Assembly (NCBI GenBank): GCA_948851665.1
Contig: CAQOWG010000012.1
Span: forward strand, 1 to 27,927
Length of the DNA: 27,927 bases
Reading direction: 5' to 3'
DNA from: an uncultured Candidatus Saccharibacteria bacterium
GTDB taxonomy: Bacteria; Patescibacteriota; Saccharimonadia; Saccharimonadales; Saccharimonadaceae
The position numbers and the translations under genes were made by a program. Below are positions 7,731 to 14,335 of this stretch, one piece after another. The notes below the pieces were generated by a model. That model did not search any database, had not been told where the DNA came from, and saw only the letters and a program-made list of their open reading frames with translations. How positions within the stretch are numbered: the stretch's first letter is position 1; every line of letters starts with the position of its first letter.

Positions 7731-8734
7731 TTCGCTTCGTCATCTCTTAGCTCATTTAGTAGTTCCGCCACTTCATGCTTCTTATAGAATTGATTAATCT
7801 TCTGTCTTGCCGATTCCCGCGCTTTCGCCAGTTCCAAACTCACCCTTGCAATTCTTTCTCTATCTACAATCCCAAGGTCCGCGTAATTCGCCATCACCGA
7901 CATCGCATCACCAATCCGCGCATCCAGCCGCCCCAGCGCTTCATACCTTCTCGGATCTTTACGTGAACAGTTCGCTACGTCGTAATATTCTCGTCGCATC
8001 CTAAAAATACTATCAAGCAGCGGATGTCCCACAAAACTCCGTGCGTTACTATCCATCTGCCTCTCCAATTTGAAACTTTCCCTCAGCGCTATCACAATGC
8101 GATTATTTATCTCGACGTCCGGCGCCGTTGCAAAAATATTGTCATTTATCGTCTTTAGTACTTCCGCATCCAAGTTCCTAAACTGCCGCACCTCACGCTC
8201 TTGCAATGGCTTCGGTATACGATAAGCCCGAATCATATCCTTAAACGGTCCAAAATCAATCGTGTCGTCCAATTTTAGTTGCGCGCCAGAATAAGCAATA
8301 TCCTTTTCAATTCGCGCCGCATTCGGCAAACAGATCACCCCGTCTTTGAACACCGCAAAGACATCTCGGTCTACATTTATTTTTATCTTCCGATCAAGGT
8401 AGTGCCCAATCATTAGTTGGTAGATTGCCACCGAATTCCCGCCCACTTTCCACCATTCCCCCTGCGTTGATCGAAACATAAAAATATGCAACCGATTCGT
8501 GGGTTCTATTTGTTTGACCGCCACTTTCGCTTGCTTTGCTATTTCTCGACGATAGGTTTGTTTCTCCTTCGTCGTTAGTTCCCCCTCCGATTTCCCTTTC
8601 AATTCGCTAAGTTGCACCGCAAGCAGGCTCGCCGCATTCGCAACCGCTTTATTGATTGATTCATAGACTTTTGCTTCATCATTACTGAACTTCATGTGCA
8701 GCTGGGTCTGCTTTGGCTTAGTACTATGTGCCAC
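7727..8734 (-). CDS. DGR accessory protein, possible MutS-like + Avd-like
   Basis: This is a 335-residue protein coupled to the RT gene by an ATGA overlap. Residues 82-160 (IFMFRSTQGEWWKVGGNS, then a GVICLPN stretch) have the layout of a MutS domain-I fold. MutS-like accessory genes are known in some DGR lineages. Residues about 210-318 are helical, with a basic, leucine-spaced pattern (EALGRLDARI, ADLGIVDRERI) like the four-helix bundle of Avd, the protein that binds template RNA and RT in the Bordetella phage DGR. A coiled or basic segment at 20-75 comes first. The start is GTG (8732-8734) behind a GGGGAGAGG Shine-Dalgarno region. Both domain calls are inferred by eye. The function in retrohoming follows from context and is more certain. 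Confidence 0.6.
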   Translation of the reverse strand: MAHSTKPKQTQLHMKFSNDEAKVYESINKAVANAASLLAVQLSELKGKSEGELTTKEKQTYRREIAKQAKVAVKQIEPTNRLHIFMFRSTQGEWWKVGGNSVAIYQLMIGHYLDRKIKINVDRDVFAVFKDGVICLPNAARIEKDIAYSGAQLKLDDTIDFGPFKDMIRAYRIPKPLQEREVRQFRNLDAEVLKTINDNIFATAPDVEINNRIVIALRESFKLERQMDSNARSFVGHPLLDSIFRMRREYYDVANCSRKDPRRYEALGRLDARIGDAMSVMANYADLGIVDRERIARVSLELAKARESARQKINQFYKKHEVAELLNELRDDEAK

Positions 8735-8781
8735 TTTCCCACCTCTCCCCTTTTTTATTATTACTCCTGCTCTATCCCGGG

Positions 8782-8860
8782 GGATTTCCGCAATCTGACT
8801 TTCTTCCTTTCCTCCCTCACCCTGTCGGGTGAGGCGTCAGAAAGTCGACTGCGGAAATCC
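8782..8860 (-). other. Long imperfect stem-loop between target and accessory gene
   Basis: GGATTTCCGCA (8782-8792) pairs with TGCGGAAATCC (8850-8860). Inside it GACTTTCT pairs with AGAAAGTC, and at the tip CCTCACCC-TGTC-GGGTGAGG (8815-8834) is a perfect hairpin. There is no T-run on the minus strand. It may be an RNA processing or stability element separating the target and accessory messages, or a DNA structure used in homing. Confidence 0.6.
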
Positions 8861-8870
8861 TTCCTTCGTT

Positions 8871-8898
8871 CCAGACGAATACCTACGTATTCGTCTGG
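8871..8898 (-). other. DGR target-site hairpin (cruciform) after the VR
   Basis: This is a perfect 12-bp inverted repeat with a 4-nt loop (CCAGACGAATAC, loop GTAG on the minus strand). It begins at the base next to where TR/VR homology ends. In the Bordetella phage DGR, a hairpin with a 4-nt loop just downstream of the initiation-of-mutagenic-homing site raises homing efficiency. Position and size match that role. The TR has no such hairpin at the same place, as expected for a mark that tells VR from TR. Confidence 0.75.
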
Positions 8899-9105
8899 AG
8901 GTGCTGGAAAGAGCTAACGAGCGACACAGCGCACCGCAAAGCCGTGTCCGCGATAGTTGCTGTATTGCGGGTAGACATACGTGGTATCCGTGTACAGGGT
9001 GATAGCATGCGTCGCAGAGCCACGAGTAGCGAACCACCAGCGGCCATCCGTCGTGCGAGAGTAGACCTTACCGTCGGAGTAATTGTAGTACCCGGTACGC
9101 AGGAA
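8899..9105 (-). repeat. DGR variable region (VR1)
   Basis: This is the last 63 codons of the FISUMP target plus 15 bp past the stop, gapless against the TR. Adenine-derived changes hit 15 codons, mostly Asn in the template becoming Y, D, H, S, R, I or T, plus one Ser to Gly. Two differences are not at adenines: a C-to-T giving Ser to Phe, and a silent G-to-A. The 3' part, from GGCTTTGCGG to the TAG and beyond, is unchanged and would hold the homing-initiation sequence. Confidence 0.95.
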
Positions 9106-10605
9106 GTTAAGGGGGAAGTTAGCAAGCTGATTAGCCTTAGGGGCGACGTTGTCGGTATTAGTGGTTGGGAGGCCATAAGTTCCAAGTAAGTTAGAAAATG
9201 AGTCATTACCAACATTATATGGCAACTTCCAGCCTCTCGGACAAATCGAGTCAGTTGCGTTCTTTCCATCAGCAGTCACCTTCGTGCCCGAGCCGAGCGT
9301 TGCCGCAGTCCAGTTGTAGAGGTTTCCGAACTTCTGCCACGGCTCACCAGTATTAGAAACACCAAAGGCTGGAGTCACAGCGGTCTTAGTAGAATAAAGC
9401 GCATTTGGATAACCTGCCGCACTCGAGAAACTCCTCAAACCGTCTGCGCCACTTTGATTCCAGGCCGTTGCAGTGGTCGCCGAAGCGGCACCTTCCGTAC
9501 CCGAGCCTTGACCAGCATTACGTTGTGTCTTAAAGACCACGCCAGCTCCACCATAAAGCTGCGCCGCAACTTCCGGTGTCCAGGTTGTAATCGAGTTAAG
9601 GTCAGTATCTGCATTCGTCAAAGTAATCTGTGTACCAGTCACCTTGTCGGTACCATTTGTCGCAAAGGCGGTCGACGGAGTTGAACCAGTTCCCTTGTCA
9701 GCCGTTGGCACGAAGTCAAACTCCAAGTTAGAAACCATCCAACAGTTACCATCAGCCAATTTACGAATAGTATAAGTTTTACCGTCGCGCTTATCAATCA
9801 AGGTCGTTTGTGGCACGTAATCCGAAGCATTGTCTAGTGATTGTTTCGAACCATCCGTATCAATCAAATCCGTATAAGGAGTCGTGCCATTCGGGCCAAC
9901 ATTAATATTGGCGCTCGTAGAAATTGTCTTCGAAGTCGGAGTCTTGGTGTTATGGCAAACATCTGCCGTCATATCTTGCATGTAAGTGATGTCGAAAATT
10001 GTCATCCCTAGTGGCGTCGCCACCACCGAAACCGTCACCTCGTTGGTGTAAGTATCAGCTGGCGTTTCGCCAGTCACGCCCACGCCAAATCCCAACGTCA
10101 AATACTTTGTAATTGTCGTATCGCGAGAACCATAAATCGACACTGTGTCGAGCAAAGTCGAAGTCGTCGGCATTTGCTTATAGTTCTTTGGATTCGAGCC
10201 ATCAATTGGCGAATCATAGATCGTATCACCAAAGTTCCAACGGTAGCCCCATTGGTTATTCATCTGACCGATTGTATATTCTGCCCCACCTGGTACGCTC
10301 TCAATTCTGTTATCATTACTATTATTACCAACCAATTCTGCAGTCGCCGCCTTAACCGATACCGAGAGTGAGGCCGTGTTCTGCATATCGATTTTCACTG
10401 GCACGTAGAAACTACCCGCACTACCCGCTTCCTCGCCCGGTCTTAGAGAGGTCGTTCCTTGCGCATCCATAAAAGTCGCCGTGACGGTTGGAGCGGCAGC
10501 CTGCGCAGACGAAGATCCTAGCAAGCCAACACCAAGACTAGCTAGTAGGCCAAGTGGCACCAACCCCAACCGTCGATTAAAGTTGATATTTTTGATGTAT
10601 GCCAT
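8914..10605 (-). CDS. Secreted FISUMP-domain DGR target protein
   Basis: This 563-residue exported protein starts with a signal peptide (basic NRR, hydrophobic GLVPLGLLASLGVGLL, AQA cleavage site near residue 37). A beta-rich, T/S/N-rich region follows to about 260. Then comes a FISUMP-like domain: DGKTYTIRKLADGNCWM (about 273-290) and ICPRGWKLP (about 460-468). The final 63 residues (501-563) are the retroelement variable region, ending GFAVRCVAR. This fold family has a C-type-lectin-like tip in known DGR targets, so the variable side chains should be surface exposed. The start has AGGAGG (10611-10616) five bases upstream. The likely role is ligand or host-cell binding. No membrane anchor is visible, so surface retention is unexplained. 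Confidence 0.9.
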   Translation of the reverse strand: MAYIKNINFNRRLGLVPLGLLASLGVGLLGSSSAQAAAPTVTATFMDAQGTTSLRPGEEAGSAGSFYVPVKIDMQNTASLSVSVKAATAELVGNNSNDNRIESVPGGAEYTIGQMNNQWGYRWNFGDTIYDSPIDGSNPKNYKQMPTTSTLLDTVSIYGSRDTTITKYLTLGFGVGVTGETPADTYTNEVTVSVVATPLGMTIFDITYMQDMTADVCHNTKTPTSKTISTSANINVGPNGTTPYTDLIDTDGSKQSLDNASDYVPQTTLIDKRDGKTYTIRKLADGNCWMVSNLEFDFVPTADKGTGSTPSTAFATNGTDKVTGTQITLTNADTDLNSITTWTPEVAAQLYGGAGVVFKTQRNAGQGSGTEGAASATTATAWNQSGADGLRSFSSAAGYPNALYSTKTAVTPAFGVSNTGEPWQKFGNLYNWTAATLGSGTKVTADGKNATDSICPRGWKLPYNVGNDSFSNLLGTYGLPTTNTDNVAPKANQLANFPLNFLRTGYYNYSDGKVYSRTTDGRWWFATRGSATHAITLYTDTTYVYPQYSNYRGHGFAVRCVAR

Positions 10606-10949
10606 CCTAGCCTCCTATTTTTATACCTAAATATTGTATTGGAGTGGTGCCAAGTTTGTTTTGTGTTCATAAATAAGTAATATGAAGTAGGAGGACTCTA
10701 AGTAGTTTATAAGAAAGGTGCTTGAGTCCACGTAGATATTACCATAACAAAAATGGCACCACGAGGGTGTTCATACATAAGATCAACCTAGCATACGCAT
10801 CAATAGAACCTATGAGCCTCGCGGCGCCATATCCATTCTATTGATACGAAAAGTAAATAAACTACCAAAAACTGGTCGATCTTATATGTATGAACACTAC
10901 CATTATATCATGGTTTTACAATATTCAAGAAAAAACTTACGATTTTTGG
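10606..10949. other. Intergenic region rich in inverted repeats
   Basis: This 344-bp gap between the ftsL-like gene and the DGR target holds no gene. It contains a 9-bp pair GTGGTGCCA (10644-10652)/TGGCACCAC (10754-10762), a GGACTC/GAGTCC hairpin (about 10692-10729), an outer pair GTGTTCATACATAAGATC (10767-10784) matched on the other strand at 10878-10897 apart from a 2-nt insertion, and an inner pair ATCAATAGAA (10799-10808)/TTCTATTGAT (10836-10845). A near copy of the outer arm, GTGTTCATAAATAAG, recurs at 10663-10677. It could be the end of the ftsL transcript, regulatory operators for the target gene, or the remnant of a mobile element that marks the DGR boundary. Confidence 0.5.
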
Positions 10950-11306
10950 CTATTCGGCCCAGCCTTCAACGCTAGCGTTCTCCATATTTGATGCAACCTC
11001 ATTATTCTCCGCCGTCGCCACCGACGTCAGTCGAGCACGTTCAACCGCTAAATCCTCTCGTTTTGCCTCAAGTTCTGAGATTTCGTTTTCGATTTCCGAA
11101 AGTTGATAATCGTAATTCGTTGCCTGAGTACCCTGCGAAACATAAATCAATCCCACAATTAGCACCAAAAGTCCCACGATTGTCGCATTCGAAATCGAGC
11201 CAATCTTTTTTGTCGTTGTCGACGTGTGACGCACGGTATTATAGTTGCGTGACCATCCTCCTGCCGCCACATTCTGACGTCGCACCATATAGGTTTGTGT
11301 TCTCAT
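10950..11306 (-). CDS. ftsL: FtsL/DivIC-like bitopic division protein
   Basis: This 118-residue protein has a basic cytoplasmic tail (1-40), one membrane helix (about 41-58) and then a short coiled coil (YDYQLSEIENEISELEAKREDL, about 66-98), the standard FtsL/DivIC/FtsB plan. FtsL-type proteins form the coiled-coil complex with FtsQ that activates FtsW-FtsI. Its position two genes after rsmH is the classical ftsL slot. In an ordinary cluster ftsI would follow directly, but here about 4.8 kb of retroelement separates them. Sequence in this family is poorly conserved, so the call rests on topology and context. The Shine-Dalgarno sequence (GAGG) is rather far from the ATG. Confidence 0.65.
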   Translation of the reverse strand: MRTQTYMVRRQNVAAGGWSRNYNTVRHTSTTTKKIGSISNATIVGLLVLIVGLIYVSQGTQATNYDYQLSEIENEISELEAKREDLAVERARLTSVATAENNEVASNMENASVEGWAE

Positions 11307-11340
11307 TAGTTTTTAATTCCTCGCTGTTTTTGTTTTGTTT

Positions 11341-11688
11341 TTCCACACTCAAACTACCCGCCATTGCAGGCCTGCCTTCAACTCCGTTCACTAGGTCGAA
11401 GCTGCGCTGTTTCCAGCGCAAACTCCGGAAGGTCATGTATTTTACCCAGTTAAACTCTATGGTGGGCGCTTACGCCCATAACTCCCCTAGTCTGCTAGGT
11501 TTTATCGTTTAGCTCGGGTACGCTCACGGGCGCTCGCCCAGGATATGCCCCTCGCCAAAGCTAAAACCTAGCTAAGCAACCAACCTGTCGTAGGGTATCT
11601 TGCGTTTGCTTCGGGGGTATATCTTGGCCAAACGGCCGCGAGTGTCCCCCGAAGTAAACGACAAGGTGCCCTAAGTATAGTCGGCTAA
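11341..11688 (-). ncRNA. Large structured RNA region, family not recognised
   Basis: About 350 nt between a 23-codon ORF and ftsL is packed with long helices. CGTTTACTTCGGGGG (minus strand, near 11672-11658) pairs over 15 bp with CCCCCGAAGCAAACG (near 11617-11603), enclosing GGCC-GTTT-GGCC. CTAGGTT pairs with AACCTAG around TTAGCT/AGCTAA and GGGCGAGCGCCC. A GGGCG/CGCCC hairpin follows, then TGCGCTG-GAAA-CAGCGCA with a GNRA loop. The GAAA loop reads on the minus strand, the same as the neighbouring genes. I see none of the hallmark sequences of RNase P RNA, tmRNA or SRP RNA. A leader or attenuator of ftsL, a ribozyme or intron remnant, or a free ncRNA are all possible. Confidence 0.5.
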
Positions 11689-11760
11689 TTACTTAGCGAA
11701 CTTGACTGCAATTTTCTGTGCGCGAGAACGATTGCTAGTTACAACGATTTGACGTGGCAT
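11689..11760 (-). CDS. Small basic 23-aa ORF after rsmH
   Basis: The ORF starts ATG (11758-11760), begins MPRQIVVTSN and ends KFAK. It has a near-ideal AAGGAGG five bases upstream (11766-11772), stronger than most sites in the window. It has six basic residues and no acidic ones, so it could be a ribosome-associated mini-protein or a leader peptide. Its last codons can pair with the start of the downstream structured RNA (CTAAGT with ACTTAG), which would let translation influence folding. I do not recognise a family. Confidence 0.5.
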   Translation of the reverse strand: MPRQIVVTSNRSRAQKIAVKFAK

Positions 11761-11846
11761 ATGTGCCTCCTTTATTTATATTTTGTTTTTATTTTTATCA
11801 ATCGAAAGCTAGTCCCGCTCCTCGCAACGGTCTAAAACTTCACACT

Positions 11847-12722
11847 CTAAAGTTTTTTCGCCGCTCGCAGTTTCGCGCTCCTGGCCCTCGGGTTGATAAC
11901 GAGTTCCAAATTCTCCGCCACTATCGGTTTCTTCGTTAAGACTTCTAGCTCTGACTCTTCGCCATGCGAAGTTGCTTCTTTTAGGTATTCTTTTACCAAC
12001 CGATCCTCAAGACTATGAAAAGTAATCATCGCGACTCTCCCACCCGGATTCAAAATCTTCGGAATCAGTGGCAAAGTCCGTTCTATCTCTCCTAGTTCAT
12101 CATTCACGGCTATCCGGATTGCCTGAAAAGTTCGCGTCGCTGGGTGCACTCGTCCACCTCGCCCATATTTCGCTAGAGCTTCCCCCAGCTCCTTCGTTGA
12201 GCTCCATGGCCTACCATGCACAATTGTCCGCGCAATCAATTTCGCAAATCCCGGCTTTTCCTCGCCATACTTTTCCAAAATCTCGATCAAATCACGTTCG
12301 CTCCATTTATTCACGACCCGTGCCGCCGAAAGTTCCTGGCTCTGGTCCATTCGCATGTCCAGCGGTCCATCTTTAGCAAAGGAAAACCCGCGTTCAGCAT
12401 TATCTAGTTGCGGAGAAGACACCCCAAAATCCATCAATATCATATCAAAAGCGTTTCCACACTCAATTTCCTGTAGCACCGCATTATAAAAATCGCTCTG
12501 CACTATCCTCACCGGGGAGCTAAGGTACTTCCCTTCGAGAACTTTAATAGCATTCGCGTCGCGATCCACTAGGACCGCCGCTTTATAATTCTGTGTTACA
12601 TCCAAAATCTTACTCGCATGTCCCGCATATCCAGCCGTGAGGTCCAAATACGACTCACCACGTCTCGGTTGCAGCACTTCAAGTACTTCTGATAATAATA
12701 CAGGTTTATGGAGTTCTTCCAT
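11847..12722 (-). CDS. rsmH: 16S rRNA (cytosine-1402-N4)-methyltransferase RsmH (MraW)
   Basis: This SAM-dependent enzyme methylates N4 of C1402 in the ribosomal P site and is normally near the start of dcw clusters. Diagnostic parts are HKPVLLSEVLEVL at the N-terminus, YLDLTAGYAGHA as SAM loop, DMILMDFGVSSPQLD, ERGFSFAKDGPLDMRMD, then RTFQAIRIAVNDEL and MITFHSLEDRLVK. The ATG at 12722 is preferred over the in-frame GTG 15 nt upstream. It leaves 291 residues starting at the conserved MEELHKPV, and the GTG lies inside the -10 region. TATAAT ends 6 nt before this ATG, so the mRNA is probably leaderless. No mraZ is seen upstream. Confidence 0.95.
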   Translation of the reverse strand: MEELHKPVLLSEVLEVLQPRRGESYLDLTAGYAGHASKILDVTQNYKAAVLVDRDANAIKVLEGKYLSSPVRIVQSDFYNAVLQEIECGNAFDMILMDFGVSSPQLDNAERGFSFAKDGPLDMRMDQSQELSAARVVNKWSERDLIEILEKYGEEKPGFAKLIARTIVHGRPWSSTKELGEALAKYGRGGRVHPATRTFQAIRIAVNDELGEIERTLPLIPKILNPGGRVAMITFHSLEDRLVKEYLKEATSHGEESELEVLTKKPIVAENLELVINPRARSAKLRAAKKL

Positions 12723-12728
12723 GTATAT

Positions 12729-12734
12729 ATTATA
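12729..12734 (-). promoter_or_regulatory. -10 box of rsmH (leaderless)
   Basis: TATAAT on the minus strand, six bases before the ATG. A possible -35, TTGGAC, lies 19 nt upstream inside the left arm of the 12744-13024 inverted repeat, so the repeat may influence this promoter. Confidence 0.55.
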
Positions 12735-12743
12735 CACTCTTTT

Positions 12744-13024
12744 GTTTCAGATCGTCCAACTAGAAATTTTCGCGGTTTTGTTTTTTCAATTATTTTTGTT
12801 TAATCAATACACTTGCCCACTACAATCGATCAGCCGAAACCAATCACAATTGTAGCCGTTGAGAGACTTATTGTGTATTCCAAAGTGGTTAACCGGAAAT
12901 TGAACAATAACTTTCCAGTCAATAAATAGAGTTAATTGGGAGGTGTTTATTAAGAAGAGCGTATTGGATTCGATTTCGCGTATCCCAAACGCGCGCAAAA
13001 ACTCCTAGTTGGCCGATCTGAAAC
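12744..13024. repeat. 281-bp element bounded by 20-bp inverted repeats
   Basis: The left arm 12744-12763 and the right arm 13005-13024 are reverse complements at 19 of 20 positions (left begins GTTTCAGATCG). Weaker similarity continues inward (TTTTCGCG against TTTTTGCGCG). Internal helices include CTACAAT/ATTGTAG (12819-12855). A minus-strand 64-codon frame (12804-12998, TTG start, AGGAG three bases away) fills much of it but is not convincing. Either a small MITE-like insertion or a closed-stem RNA would look like this. No clear target-site duplication is visible. Confidence 0.5.
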
Positions 13025-13276
13025 CTTGTTAAAATACTAACCTTTTATTTTTCGTTTTTATTTGTAGACCGCGTTGCCGCTGGTTCGTCTACTTGTTTTT
13101 AGTTTACACTTCCCGTTACAAAAAAGCAAGACCATTTTTAAAACTTTTTCATAAAGTTTTCCACAGCCCCACTTTTTTCTCGTCTTTCCCTGTTCAACTA
13201 AATTCCACATCACCAACCACGAAAAAGGCCGACATCCCTGCCAGCCACATTTCGTTTTTTTTGTTGTCATTTGAGA
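13025..13276. other. AT-rich spacer with one terminator-like hairpin
   Basis: There is no gene here. GTAGAC (13064-13069) pairs with GTCTAC (13087-13092) with further internal pairs, followed on the plus strand by TTGTTTTT. It may end a plus-strand transcript from the preceding repeat element, but no plus-strand gene is apparent. The rest is low-complexity pyrimidine-rich sequence. Confidence 0.35.
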
Positions 13277-14119
13277 TCAAGTCGTCTCAGGCTCCGGTTT
13301 CTCCGGGAACGGTCTTTTCCTGTAAAGAAACTCCCGCACCGCGTGTTTGACCTTCAAGGCCACCAGCTCAGTATCATACCAAAGATTACACATACCAAGC
13401 TTCACACGCCGCGCATTTTCCCTCGGGCTGATTGCTCCTGCTATGGTCCATCCGGGCTTAAACAATTCTCTGAATTCCTCGAGGCTCATACCGGTCTGCT
13501 GGAAAAACTCCTCGGATTTCTGCTGTTCTTCCGTCAATGGAAACCTGAGCGGGATAATCTGCGCCTTCTTCTCCGGCTCCGGTTCAGTGGATTCCACCAC
13601 CAACGCTACCGAGCCCTCCGAAGCTGTCGAGGCCAGCGACATCAGAATCGGCATCTGCCGACCTTCGCTCATGACAATCGGCAGCTGCTCTGCATTATTC
13701 GCACTAAGCGCTTGGCGCCTTTTAGCAAGGCTATAAATCCCTGCACTCGTGCTGCGTGCCGACACGTCTCTCGGTCTTACTGGCCGAACTTGACCCTGTT
13801 GTTGCTTGCTGGGGCTTTCCCCATTCTTTGCCTGCCGAGTCAATTGCTCGACAGGTCTTCCTCTCTGATGCATTTGTTCAGCCAGATTCTCACTAGCTCG
13901 AGCAATTATCTCACTCAAATAGTCAGACGTCGTCTGGCCCTGATTTGTTTCCGGCTTCAGTTCGGGCTTCTGGTCCTCTGACCCTCCCGGGTTCTCCATT
14001 TCTTCCACTTCTACCGCTTCGTCACCCGAACCAGTATAAGTAGCAATCGAACCATTTTTACTTTTGCCGACCGCCGCATCCGGCGGCTCTACACCATCTT
14101 TCCATAGAATCTGTGCCAT
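13277..14119 (-). CDS. Unrecognised 280-aa protein with disordered middle
   Basis: Translation from ATG 14119 (MAQILWKDG) is chosen because GGGAGG sits seven bases upstream; the longer frame would have this Shine-Dalgarno within its coding region. Residues 10-190 are rich in E, G, S, P, Q and T and look disordered, with no membrane segment or signal peptide. The last 80 residues are more ordered: a SLEEFRELFKPGWTIAG stretch and a basic helix ending WYDTELVALKVKHAVREFLYRKR. I know no family for it. It is transcribed from a strong consensus promoter with a long leader that includes an 11-codon ORF. Confidence 0.6.
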   Translation of the reverse strand: MAQILWKDGVEPPDAAVGKSKNGSIATYTGSGDEAVEVEEMENPGGSEDQKPELKPETNQGQTTSDYLSEIIARASENLAEQMHQRGRPVEQLTRQAKNGESPSKQQQGQVRPVRPRDVSARSTSAGIYSLAKRRQALSANNAEQLPIVMSEGRQMPILMSLASTASEGSVALVVESTEPEPEKKAQIIPLRFPLTEEQQKSEEFFQQTGMSLEEFRELFKPGWTIAGAISPRENARRVKLGMCNLWYDTELVALKVKHAVREFLYRKRPFPEKPEPETT

Positions 14120-14246
14120 ATGTATCCCTCCCATCCACTATGACATCGCACAATACCTTAGCTTATCTATCAAGTAACAACGTATTGACAACTTAAAGAG
14201 CGTGCTAAACCCATCCGATTGCTCGAATGCGCACCCCCATGTCTCC

Positions 14247-14275
14247 ATTGTAGCACACTTCTCTGTTTTTGTCAA
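14247..14275 (-). promoter_or_regulatory. Consensus sigma70-type promoter
   Basis: On the minus strand this is TTGACA, 17 bases, TACAAT. An ATG lies six bases after the -10 and opens an 11-codon frame (MGVRIRAIGWV) ending about 100 nt before the 13277-14119 gene. The leader therefore may carry a leaderless upstream ORF. Confidence 0.7.
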
Positions 14276-14335
14276 TATAATTAACATAAACAGTGCATTT
14301 CCCCCACTATTTCCCCACTTTTCTAGCTTTTTAGC

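Noticed and set aside
11341..11688. RNase P RNA, tmRNA or SRP RNA
   Set aside because: I looked for the RNase P GAGGAAAGUCC and ACAGAA elements, a tmRNA TTCRA arm with CCA end and a tag frame, and the SRP loop. None fits in order; a lone CCGGAAGG is not enough.
11658..11700. Group I intron, suggested by AGACTA and TATAGTC stretches
   Set aside because: The two strings lie on opposite strands or in the wrong order for P7, and no interrupted exon could be identified.
12889..12895. MraZ-binding box (AAAGTGG) upstream of rsmH
   Set aside because: Only a single copy is present, while MraZ operators are tandem repeats, and no mraZ gene is seen.
12804..12998. 64-codon TTG-start frame inside the inverted-repeat element
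   Set aside because: The start is TTG with AGGAG only three bases away, there is no recognisable family, and the region is better explained by its repeats.
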